Shown here piece after piece: positions 54,000 to 64,000 of a stretch of DNA of 64,000 nt. Both the position numbers and the translations under genes were made by a program. The notes under the pieces are model-generated. The model was not told the DNA's origin. It worked only from the letters and a program-made list of their open reading frames with translations, and did not search any database. The DNA comes from JAJCYX01 sp965243825 (GTDB taxonomy: Bacteria > Chloroflexota > Dehalococcoidia > Lucifugimonadales > Lucifugimonadaceae), in contig CBDEVT010000001.1 in NCBI GenBank assembly GCA_965243825.1, positions 682,001 to 746,000 on the forward strand, given 5' to 3'. Position 1 is the first letter of the stretch. The number at the start of each line of letters is the position of its first letter.

Positions 54000-54425
54000 C
54001 TAGCCGTTGACCGTGACGCCCATGCTTCGAGCGCTTCCCTCAATAATCTTCATCGCCGCTTCGATGTCGTTCGCATTGAGGTCCTGCATCTTTGTCTCAG
54101 CAATCTCTTTGACCTGATCGCGAGTGATGGAACCTGCAACGTCGATCCCCGGTGTTGAAGAGGCGCTCTGGAGCTTTGCTGCCTTCTTAATCAAGTCAGA
54201 TGCCGGGGGGCTCTTGAGAATGAACGTGAACGACCTGTCCTGGTAGACAGTGAGTTCCACCGGCATGACGCTGCCACGGAACTGCTGGGTACGTTCGTTG
54301 TACTCCTTAACGAACTGCATGATGTTCACACCATGCTGACCGAGAGCAGGACCGACAGGAGGAGCGGGTGTCGCCGCGCCTGCTGGTAGCTGAAGCTTGA
54401 GCATTCCTGTGACTTTTTTAGCCAC
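54000..54425 (-). CDS. rplK: 50S ribosomal protein L11
   Basis: 141 residues, complete: LQLPAGAATPAPPVGPALGQHGVNIMQFVKEYN (the L11 start), SFTFILKSPPASDLIKKAA and the RNA-binding C-terminal half AGSITRDQVKEIAETKMQDLN. Binds the GTPase-associated centre of 23S rRNA. It is followed by rplA on the same transcript. Confidence 0.97.
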   Translation of the reverse strand: MAKKVTGMLKLQLPAGAATPAPPVGPALGQHGVNIMQFVKEYNERTQQFRGSVMPVELTVYQDRSFTFILKSPPASDLIKKAAKLQSASSTPGIDVAGSITRDQVKEIAETKMQDLNANDIEAAMKIIEGSARSMGVTVNG

Positions 54426-54514
54426 TTATCTGTTCCTTACTTAACTTGCACGTGTCCACAAACGGGACAAGCGCGTTCTGACCTTAAGTTTATCTGGCGA
54501 GATTCTCCGGACGC

Positions 54515-55093
54515 CTATGCCTTTTCCAGCTGCAGGAAGTCCAGCTCAACTGGAGTGTCTCGGCCGAAGAACGAGACATGCACGTTGACCTTGCCACGTT
54601 CTTCGTTGACGTTGTCAACAGTGCCGATGAAGTCCGTGAAGGGTCCGTCCTTGATGCGTACCGAATCGCCCTTCTGGAAGCCGATGCGCACAGTCGGTGC
54701 CTCGGACTTCATGCGCCTCATGATGCGGTCGACCTCTGCGTCCTCCAGCGGGACTGGCTTCGGTCGCTTCTCCCGCTCATCTTCCGCAGAGATGAATCCT
54801 GTCACACCCGGTGTGTTCCTCACGACGTACCAGGATTCGTCGTCCATAACCATGCGAACGATCAGGTAACCGGCGTACATCTTCTTTTCGACTGTGCGCC
54901 GCTCACCTTCTTTGATCTCGACCTCTTCCTCGGTCGGGACCACCACCTCCAGGATCTTGTCGGCCATGTCCATAGTTTCGATCCTCTGTTGGAGGTTCTT
55001 CTGGACGCGGTCTTCCTGTCCTGAGTAGGTGTGGACGATGTACCACCTGCCGGCTTCGTCGACAGTACTGGTTGTGGCGGGGTCTGTAGTCAT
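54515..55093 (-). CDS. nusG: Transcription antitermination factor NusG
   Basis: 192 residues. NGN domain (WYIVHTYSGQEDRVQKNL, GYLIVRMVMDDESWYVVRNTPGVTGFI) and C-terminal KOW domain (GDSVRIKDGPFTDFIGTVDNV). Links RNA polymerase to the ribosome and Rho. Six bases separate the secE stop and nusG start. Confidence 0.97.
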   Translation of the reverse strand: MTTDPATTSTVDEAGRWYIVHTYSGQEDRVQKNLQQRIETMDMADKILEVVVPTEEEVEIKEGERRTVEKKMYAGYLIVRMVMDDESWYVVRNTPGVTGFISAEDEREKRPKPVPLEDAEVDRIMRRMKSEAPTVRIGFQKGDSVRIKDGPFTDFIGTVDNVNEERGKVNVHVSFFGRDTPVELDFLQLEKA

Positions 55094-55099
55094 ATCTGG

Positions 55100-55357
55100 T
55101 TAGCTACCTGCGAGCAGCGACATAAGTTCGGAGAAGAGGAGGTCTGCGCCTCCAAGAAACAGCCCAAATGCGGTGGAAACTATGAGAACCAGCACAGTCA
55201 GCCTTGTCGCTTCTTCACGAGTCGGCCAGGTGACTCGACGCAGTTCAGCCCACACTTCGCCAAAAAAGCCGAAGATCGAGAAGCGCTCACCGGGGTTAAG
55301 GCCTACTGAGCGCGGGTTCCTGGGACGGACTGGATTACGAGCCGGATTGCGGGCCAT
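55100..55357 (-). CDS. secE: Preprotein translocase subunit SecE
   Basis: 85 residues. The conserved EVWAELRRVTWPTREEATRLT precedes one membrane helix (VLVLIVSTAFGLFLGGADLLF). N-terminus is basic and Pro/Arg-rich. Complexes with SecY for protein export. Five bases from rpmG. Confidence 0.94.
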   Translation of the reverse strand: MARNPARNPVRPRNPRSVGLNPGERFSIFGFFGEVWAELRRVTWPTREEATRLTVLVLIVSTAFGLFLGGADLLFSELMSLLAGS

Positions 55358-55362
55358 TTCGG

Positions 55363-55530
55363 CTACCTCTTCTCCCTGAAGTCCTGCCGTGCTCTACAGC
55401 TGGGGCAAAACTTAGTCAGAGTGATGCGGTCCGGGGTGTTCCGCCGGTTCTTCTCGCTGTGGTATGAGTACTTTTTGCACTCGCCACATTCGAGAGTGAT
55501 GATCGTGCGTACTGCGTTCTTACGTGCCAT
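55363..55530 (-). CDS. rpmG: 50S ribosomal protein L33
   Basis: 55 residues: MARKNAVRTIITLECGECKK, KNRRNTPDRITLTKFCPSC and a basic end. Cys pairs CGEC and CPSC form the zinc site seen in some L33. Too short for ordinary gene finding, but the synteny tuf-rpmG-secE-nusG and spacing (5 bases to secE) support it. Confidence 0.94.
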   Translation of the reverse strand: MARKNAVRTIITLECGECKKYSYHSEKNRRNTPDRITLTKFCPSCRARQDFREKR

Positions 55531-55621
55531 CTGTGTCTATCTACGCCTTAGATGAGGCTGCCGGCTTTTCGGTCCCGTCTCAACATCTGATACTCGTCGC
55601 CCCAAATGGGCCGAGTACGCA

Positions 55622-55654
55622 GCAGCGGGCACAAGACTGGCTCATGCCCGCTGC
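55622..55654 (-). other. Hairpin downstream of tuf
   Basis: A 10-bp perfect stem (GCAGCGGGCA / TGCCCGCTGC) with a 13-base loop lies just past the tuf stop. No T tract follows in the tuf direction, so it is more likely a processing or stability element than a strong terminator. Confidence 0.5.
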
Positions 55655-55670
55655 CGGGAGTTCAACTAAC

Positions 55671-56870
<1,200 letters not shown>

Positions 56871-56937
56871 TTTCCTCGCGGCCTCCCAGTGAGGGATGAA
56901 CTAACTTCGTCTTCGATAGCAGATGTCTCTGGTGAGA

Positions 56938-57012
56938 TGGAGCCCACACCGAGGATTGAACTCGGGACCTCGTTCTTACCAAGAACGCGCTCTACCACTG
57001 AGCTATGTGGGC
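56938..57012 (-). tRNA. tRNA-Thr(GGT), CCA encoded
   Basis: Minus strand, 75 bases. Acceptor GCCCACA/TGTGGGC, anticodon arm CGTTC-TTGGTAA-GAACG with anticodon GGT, T loop TTCAATC, discriminator T, and encoded CCA. Sits between tuf and tRNA-Tyr. Confidence 0.94.
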
Positions 57013-57051
57013 CAGAGCATGCCTCGCGAACTTCGGTCCTGATCACTGCGC

Positions 57052-57135
57052 TGGTGCAGGGGGCAGGATTCGAACCTGCGAAGCCATAGGCAACAGATTT
57101 ACAGTCTGCCGGGTTTAACCACTCCCCAACCCCTG
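57052..57135 (-). tRNA. tRNA-Tyr(GTA), CCA encoded
   Basis: Minus strand, 84 bases, class II with long variable arm. Acceptor GCAGGGG/CCCCTGC, anticodon arm CAGACTGTAAATCTG with anticodon GTA, T arm GCAGGTTCGAATCCTGC, discriminator A, encoded CCA. Confidence 0.94.
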
Positions 57136-57244
57136 CCCAAACGGTGATTCTACCACAGAGGCGAGATGGTTAACCACAGACCACGACGCAAATCGTCACC
57201 AGTTCAACCCGAGTTTGCAAACTCTTTGCTCATCAGGCTGAAAA

Positions 57245-57320
57245 TGGAGCCCCGGGAGGGATTTGAACCCTCGACCTACCGATTACAAATCGGTTGCGCT
57301 AGCCACTGCGCCACCGGGGC
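57245..57320 (-). tRNA. tRNA-Thr(TGT), CCA encoded
   Basis: Minus strand, 76 bases. Acceptor GCCCCGG/CCGGGGC, anticodon arm ACCGA-TTTGTAA-TCGGT with anticodon TGT, T arm GAGGGTTCAAATCCCTC, encoded CCA. First of the three-tRNA group before tuf. Confidence 0.94.
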
Positions 57321-57494
57321 AACCTACCAATCGTATGAAGCTCACGTTACCTGCGTCAATTGCATAGACCACACATGACCGCGGATTCATCGAGTTTAGC
57401 CATCGATTCCGGTAACGCGACCTGATCAACGCTCAGAAGAGATTTTCTGCCACGCACTTTGGTTTTCTGGCAGGGAGAGCCCGATACTTCCGGC

Positions 57495-58901
57495 ATGACC
57501 ACGCGCGCACAGAAGACTTCTTACGTCTGCAATGAATGTGGACACACCACTCCGAAATGGGTCGGCCAGTGTCAGCGCTGCGAAGCCTGGAACAGCGTCA
57601 ACGAAGCTCCCGTCACAACACTGAGGAGCACGAACTCCGTTAACTCTGGCTTGAATGGCCGTACCGGTTTATCAGCAGTATCACCACCGATTGCCCTCGG
57701 TGAGATCGCCGTAAAACGACATTCCCGGATCTCTACTGGAACAGCGGAACTAGACCGTGTTCTAGGCGGAGGATTTGTGCCGGGCTCAAGCGTTCTGCTG
57801 GCCGCTGATCCCGGAATCGGCAAATCAACGCTCTTGCTGCAAGCAGCGTCAGGAGTCGCTTCGACCGGCAGAAAAGCCATTTACGCAACCGGCGAAGAGT
57901 CACAAGACCAGGTCAAGCTAAGAGCTGAGCGGCTTGGTGTTGCCCAGGAAAATCTGTTCGTTGCGGCAACTGGTGATGTGGTTGGGATTTCAAGTTTAGT
58001 TGACCAACTGGAGCCAGCATTACTGATCGTCGACTCCGTACAAACGGCATGGCACAGCGGTGTCGATGGGGCTCCGGGAACACTCAGCCAGGTCAGGCAG
58101 AGTGCCTCGGAGCTAGGAGAACTGGCCCGGCGCTCCGGTGTATCGGTTGTACTGGCAGGGCATGTAACCAAGGAAGGATCGATAGCGGGGCCGAAAGTAC
58201 TTGAGCACGTTGTTGATGTCGTGCTCCAGATGGAGTCCGGTCCGGGCACGTCGCTCCGATTGCTGCGAGGTGCCAAGAACCGACACGGAGCCACAGACGA
58301 GCTTGGAGTGTTCGAGATGACCGGCTCTGGCCTCCAGGATGTTGCAGAGCCGTCCGCAATGTTTCTTTCGCAACGCCAGCGTGGCGCTTCAGGTTCTGCG
58401 GTCGCGACCGTTATCGAAGGCACGAGGCCGCTTACTGTCGAGGTTCAGGCCCTTGTAACTCCAACGCCATCTACGTCACCGAGGCGGACAGCGAACGGCT
58501 ACGATCTGGCTCGTCTACATCTACTTGTAGCCGTCATCAGCAAGAGACTCAACTTCCCCCTGGGCTCCCAGGACATTGTGGTCAACATCGCAGGAGGGTT
58601 AAGAGTCAGCGAACCAGCAGCGGACCTAGCGGTCGCTCTCGCCATCGTCTCAAGCTTTATGGACATTCCTATGCGCGATGGCTGGTCTGCGTCGGGTGAA
58701 GTCGGGTTGGGCGGAGAATTGAGAGCGGTGCCCCAAGCTGCTCGTCGCGCGAGCGAAGCAACTCGATTGGGCTTCGAAAAATGTGTGCTCCCAGCGGGAT
58801 GCTCTGACCTGGGGAAGAACGAGGCTGTGGCGTATCGAGCGGAGACCCTTGCGGATGCCGTTCGGGTCGCTCTACCGGTTCCTGAACCTGGCAATAGTTG
58901 A
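57495..58901 (+). CDS. radA: DNA repair protein RadA/Sms
   Basis: 468 residues. N-terminal zinc finger (YVCNECGHTTPKWVGQCQRC), RecA-like ATPase with ADPGIGKSTLLLQ (Walker A), IVDSVQT (Walker B), then the RadA motif, which here reads KNRHG where most have KNRFG. The C-terminal Lon-like domain (DIVVNIAGGLRVSEPAADLAV) lacks the protease Ser/Lys dyad, as usual. Acts in branch migration in recombination. ATG 57495 chosen since the family start TTRAQKTSYVC follows; a start at 57459 is possible. Confidence 0.94.
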   Translation: MTTRAQKTSYVCNECGHTTPKWVGQCQRCEAWNSVNEAPVTTLRSTNSVNSGLNGRTGLSAVSPPIALGEIAVKRHSRISTGTAELDRVLGGGFVPGSSVLLAADPGIGKSTLLLQAASGVASTGRKAIYATGEESQDQVKLRAERLGVAQENLFVAATGDVVGISSLVDQLEPALLIVDSVQTAWHSGVDGAPGTLSQVRQSASELGELARRSGVSVVLAGHVTKEGSIAGPKVLEHVVDVVLQMESGPGTSLRLLRGAKNRHGATDELGVFEMTGSGLQDVAEPSAMFLSQRQRGASGSAVATVIEGTRPLTVEVQALVTPTPSTSPRRTANGYDLARLHLLVAVISKRLNFPLGSQDIVVNIAGGLRVSEPAADLAVALAIVSSFMDIPMRDGWSASGEVGLGGELRAVPQAARRASEATRLGFEKCVLPAGCSDLGKNEAVAYRAETLADAVRVALPVPEPGNS

Positions 58902-58968
58902 GTTATCGCTCCTTTAGCGGCGAATCCGTAGATATTCACCCGAATCGGCTGACACAATAGCTTGAGCT

Positions 58969-59826
58969 ATGACAACGCCGATTACGACAACTCCGGGTCA
59001 GCCTACCCTTGCTGATAAGCAGGTTCTGCTCGAACGTACCCTGCGTAAAGCTGGAAGTGTGATTGTCGCCTACTCTGGCGGAGTCGACTCGGCGCTGGTC
59101 ATGTCGTTTGCTCACAAAGTCCTCGGTGAAAACGCGATCGCAGTGACAGCGTCCTCTCCTTCTGTGGCACCTGAAGAGCTCGATGGAGCAACGTCACTGG
59201 CGCAGGAACGAAACTGGCAGCACATCGTCGTGTCGACAAACGAGATAGAAGACGACCGCTACATCGCTAATGACGGCCGCAGGTGCTTTTTCTGCAAGTC
59301 TGAGCTGTACACCCACCTGCAACGAGTCGCCGGTGAGATGGGCATCAGGCACATCGCCAACGGAACAAACGTCGATGACCTGGGAGACTATCGCCCCGGA
59401 CTCGAAGCCGCTGCCAACGCGAAAGTCATAAGTCCGTTGGTTGAAGCCGGGATCAGCAAAAGTGATGTGCGAACCCTTGCGAAACAGCAGGGTCTCACTG
59501 TCTGGGACAAACCGGCCCAGCCTTGCCTGGCCTCGCGAATTCCTTATGGCACAACGGTATCGGTAGAGGCAATGAGCATGATCGCCACTGCCGAACGAGG
59601 ACTCCGAAAACTCGGCTTCCCTGTCGTCCGAGTCAGACACTACGGCGAGACTGCGAAGATTGAGATCCCGTTAGAAGAGATCCCAAGGTTCGAGTCTCCA
59701 GAGGTTCACAAAGAGGCAGAAGCTGCAGTAGTCAGCGCCGGGTACCGAAGCATTGAACTTGACCGCCGAGGATTTCGGTCTGGCAGCCTGAACGACGCCC
59801 TTAAGCGCAAAAGTTCTCGTACGTAG
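58969..59826 (+). CDS. larE: ATP-dependent sacrificial sulfur transferase LarE
   Basis: 285 residues of the PP-loop ATPase LarE: AYSGGVDSALVMSFA, ANDGRRCFFCKSELY, NGTNVDDLGDYRPG and the sulfur-donating Cys in QPCLASRIPYG. It thiolates the nickel-pincer nucleotide precursor by giving up its own Cys sulfur. Larc follows 86 bases later. LarB is not in the window. Confidence 0.93.
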   Translation: MTTPITTTPGQPTLADKQVLLERTLRKAGSVIVAYSGGVDSALVMSFAHKVLGENAIAVTASSPSVAPEELDGATSLAQERNWQHIVVSTNEIEDDRYIANDGRRCFFCKSELYTHLQRVAGEMGIRHIANGTNVDDLGDYRPGLEAAANAKVISPLVEAGISKSDVRTLAKQQGLTVWDKPAQPCLASRIPYGTTVSVEAMSMIATAERGLRKLGFPVVRVRHYGETAKIEIPLEEIPRFESPEVHKEAEAAVVSAGYRSIELDRRGFRSGSLNDALKRKSSRT

Positions 59827-59912
59827 GCTAAAGTTTCCACTGCCCAGTTTGATTGGCAACCAACCCGCAGGGTCGAAACTTTGAGCCCGACGCCTCCGGC
59901 TAAGGACCACGG

Positions 59913-61115
59913 ATGAAGATCGCTTATATCGATATGATCGGCGGCGCCAGTGGCGACATGTTGCTGGGCGCACTGCTCGACGCCGGTCTCCAACTCGAGG
60001 CCCTGAACGCAGAATTGGACAAGCTGAACGTTGACGGGTTCAGCCTGTCGCAATCAAATGTGAAGCGCGGTGGAATTGATGCGAACCTCACAGGGGTGGA
60101 GCTTGATGCGTCCGGTAAACGCATACGCAACTGGGCTGATTTCGAGGGAACCATCGCATCATCCTCTCTTTCAGAGAAAACTCGAAAAACCGCTCTCGAA
60201 GTCTTTGATCTCCTGGCAAAAGCAGAGTCAGCAGCGCACGGCGTCACGAAAGAGCAAACGCACCTGCACGAACTCGGAACGGTCGACACCCTTGTAGATG
60301 TCGTAGGAGTGATCGCCGGTCTGGAATTACTTGGCGTCGAGCGAGTTTTCGCTTCACCCTTCCCACTCAGCGCCGGTACATCAAAGAGTAGCCACGGCGT
60401 GATGGCGGCAACGGCTGCCGCGACAGCGGCGATCTACCGATCAACAGGTGTGCCGGTTCGCGCAGGCGGACAGCACGGCCCACGTGGTGAAGCGGTTACA
60501 CCGACCGGAGCAGCGCTGATCGCGACTATTGCCTCATTTGAGCCTGTCACGTTCATTCCTGTAACAACCGGATACGGCGCGGGCAATCGCGATCCGGAGG
60601 AACACCCGAATGTGGTCGGTCTATGGATAGGAGACATCGACGCACCTTCGCAGACAGGCCTCGACATCGAAGATGACCTGCGACTGCTCGAGACGAACAT
60701 AGATGACATGACTGGTGAGTCACTGGCATTCGTGCAGGAACGCCTGATGGAGGCAGGCGCCCTTGATGCATGGTTAACGCCCATCCATATGAAGAAAGGA
60801 CGCCCGGCAGTACAGCTTTCGGTGCTGTGTCGAGCTGACAACGAACCTGCACTTGCGGAACTCGTCTTGCGAGAGACGACCACTCTCGGTGTCAGGCGTC
60901 GTGTAGCGGAGCGCTACGTGGCCGACCGGGAGATGGTTGCGGTGGACACTCAGTTTGGGAAGGTACCTGTCAAGGTGAAGCGCCTCAACGGACGGATCCT
61001 TGGTCTACATCCTGAGTTTGAGCAATGCCGCGAACTTGCGATGCGCCAGGACGTGTCGTTGCGCGACGTTGTAGAGTCCGCGATCAGCAAGGCTAGGACA
61101 CAGCTCGGAGAGTAG
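59913..61115 (+). CDS. larC: Nickel-pincer cofactor biosynthesis protein LarC
   Basis: 400 residues in one uninterrupted frame, unlike the frameshifted larC1/larC2 of Lactiplantibacillus. MIGGASGDMLLGALLDAG, HLHELGTVDTLVDVVG, GPRGEAVTPTGAALIAT, ETNIDDMTGESLAFV and GVRRRVAERYVADRE are family segments. LarC inserts nickel using CTP. The products serve lactate-racemase-like enzymes. ATG 59913; adjoins the P-loop kinase by five bases. Confidence 0.93.
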   Translation: MKIAYIDMIGGASGDMLLGALLDAGLQLEALNAELDKLNVDGFSLSQSNVKRGGIDANLTGVELDASGKRIRNWADFEGTIASSSLSEKTRKTALEVFDLLAKAESAAHGVTKEQTHLHELGTVDTLVDVVGVIAGLELLGVERVFASPFPLSAGTSKSSHGVMAATAAATAAIYRSTGVPVRAGGQHGPRGEAVTPTGAALIATIASFEPVTFIPVTTGYGAGNRDPEEHPNVVGLWIGDIDAPSQTGLDIEDDLRLLETNIDDMTGESLAFVQERLMEAGALDAWLTPIHMKKGRPAVQLSVLCRADNEPALAELVLRETTTLGVRRRVAERYVADREMVAVDTQFGKVPVKVKRLNGRILGLHPEFEQCRELAMRQDVSLRDVVESAISKARTQLGE

Positions 61116-61120
61116 AGACG

Positions 61121-61720
61121 ATGGCTACTGGCAATCAAGCTGGTCTTGCAGATCTGAATGTCGTCCCAATGGAGACCCCACTCGGTCGCCGTGTCTCGGT
61201 CGTCGGCGGCGGTGGAAAGTCGACGTTGGCGAAGGCGATATCCGCAAAAACAGGCCTTTCCTATATTGAGCTCGATGCACTTTTCTGGCTGCCTAACTGG
61301 GGTGAGAGTTCGACCGAAGAGCTGAAGTCCAAGGTCACCGCCGCAATTGACGCGGCCCCCGACGGCTGGGTTGCCGATGGGCATTACTGGTCCAAGATGG
61401 GCGACCACCTGATCCGTCACACAGACATGGTGATCTGGATTGATCTGCCCTGGCGAATCGGTTTCTGGAGGGTGCTCAAGCGCTCGATCCAGCGTGCCCA
61501 CGACAAGAGAAAGATCTGCGGCGACAACACCGAGAGCTGGCGAAAGCTCTTCAGCAAAGACGCGTTGTGGCTCTACTGGATAGTTCAACGCAAGGCGATC
61601 ATCGCCCGTGACCGGCGTCTTGCAATATATCTGCCCGCAGGAATTCCGGTGATACACCTTGAATCAGCCAGGGAATTGAACAGGTTCTACGAGACGAATG
61701 GTCTTGAACGAGCAGGCTAG
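61121..61720 (+). CDS. P-loop nucleotide kinase-like protein (AAA_17/FlaR-type)
   Basis: 199 residues: P-loop VVGGGGKSTLAKAIS (GGGGKST), YIELDALFW, DGWVADGHYW and VIWIDLPWRIGFWRVLKRSIQR. This is the layout of the 'DNA topology modulation FlaR-like' adenylate-kinase-related proteins; true substrate unknown. Downstream of larC by five bases. Confidence 0.8.
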   Translation: MATGNQAGLADLNVVPMETPLGRRVSVVGGGGKSTLAKAISAKTGLSYIELDALFWLPNWGESSTEELKSKVTAAIDAAPDGWVADGHYWSKMGDHLIRHTDMVIWIDLPWRIGFWRVLKRSIQRAHDKRKICGDNTESWRKLFSKDALWLYWIVQRKAIIARDRRLAIYLPAGIPVIHLESARELNRFYETNGLERAG

Positions 61721-61872
61721 GTGCCGCCGTTCTCAGAAAAGCATGCAGCAAAAAATTTCTTAATCCCGTGCAAACTTACGATAAGCTGCTTTCAGCCATA
61801 GAGCAATGTAGGTCTTTGACCACCCCGCCGCCTACAAACGCTTCGTTGTGATTGGCACTGGCTTTCAGACGC

Positions 61873-61903
61873 GAACAGGGGAGCCAGTACGGCTCCCCTG
61901 TTC
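61873..61903. terminator. 13-bp perfect hairpin between the P-loop gene and clpC
   Basis: GAACAGGGGAGCC pairs with GGCTCCCCTGTTC around a five-base loop. It lies between two convergent genes; the plus-strand side is followed by TGTGATCTTTTCTG, the minus-strand side has no T tract. Probably the shared terminator of both, stronger for the plus genes. Confidence 0.6.
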
Positions 61904-61929
61904 TGTGATCTTTTCTGGTCGTGCCGATG

Positions 61930-64000
<2,071 letters not shown>

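Noticed and set aside
55531..55670. tRNA-Trp between tuf and secE
   Set aside because: The usual neighbour in many genomes, but the gap holds no cloverleaf; only a hairpin is seen.
57166..57378. 70-codon frame overlapping tRNA-Thr(TGT)
   Set aside because: Covers a clear tRNA; no protein evidence.

Overview
The window looks like chromosomal DNA of a moderately GC-rich, Gram-positive-like (monoderm) bacterium, most probably a Chloroflexota member of the Dehalococcoidia/SAR202 kind. This is inferred from gene content (RraA-, HpcH/HpaI- and enolase-superfamily catabolic enzymes, DUF3179 lipoproteins, F420 and cobalamin genes, an LPXTG-like surface protein) and was not checked by any search. No phage, IS element, integrase or CRISPR array is visible.

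Layout. 1-3.4 kb: amidohydrolase, HpcH/HpaI aldolase and a tandem-FKBP lipoprotein. 3.4-6.7 kb: the assimilatory sulfate operon cysH-cysD-cysN on the minus strand, preceded by a leader with a cysteine-codon-rich mini-ORF and an intrinsic terminator, which I read as a ribosome-mediated cysteine attenuator and is the most notable item here. 6.7-10.1 kb: AstE/AspA-type deacylase, M19 dipeptidase and an enolase-superfamily dehydratase. 10.2-14.5 kb: ATP-grasp protein, MFS exporter, CrcB and a small lipoprotein. 14.5-25.7 kb: small stress- and detoxification-type genes (three DUF1801 proteins, AraC regulator with SDR, SRPBCC proteins, Tam methyltransferase, HAD, VOC, ArsR/YCII cluster with a tandem-palindrome operator, 2H phosphoesterase, methyltransferase, GNAT). 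25.7-30.7 kb: tRNA-Asn, tag, a DtxR-type regulator with a 22-nt palindrome between them, bicupin, zinc-type alcohol dehydrogenase and a secreted protein. 30.7-37.8 kb: membrane protein with a 45-aa companion, two DUF3179 proteins, an rraA / cyclophilin-like / tenA cluster and mobA. 37.8-42.1 kb: a two-gene ABC transporter of MacB/LolCDE type. 42.3-48.8 kb: cobO, cobQ, small proteins, cofE, a DUF2723 membrane protein and a sortase-substrate-like surface protein. 49.3-51.7 kb: SDR and an amidase with an AtzG-like small partner.

51.8-57.3 kb is the conserved translation block, read on the minus strand: tRNA-Thr(TGT), tRNA-Tyr, tRNA-Thr(GGT), tuf, rpmG, secE, nusG, rplK, rplA, rplJ, rplL. rpoB does not follow rplL; a strong terminator and the amidase pair do. 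57.5-64 kb: radA, larE, larC and a P-loop kinase on the plus strand, converging on clpC, which runs off the right edge.

Functional links: CysDN makes APS, which CysH (with the iron-sulfur-binding cysteine pairs of the APS-reductase type) reduces directly, so no APS kinase is needed; cysteine supply would feed back through the leader peptide. CobO/CobQ (cobalamin), CofE (F420), MobA (molybdopterin) and LarE/LarC (nickel-pincer cofactor) point to a cell rich in redox cofactors. Many starts were moved from the longest frame to a better supported codon; the stated reasons are in each entry.
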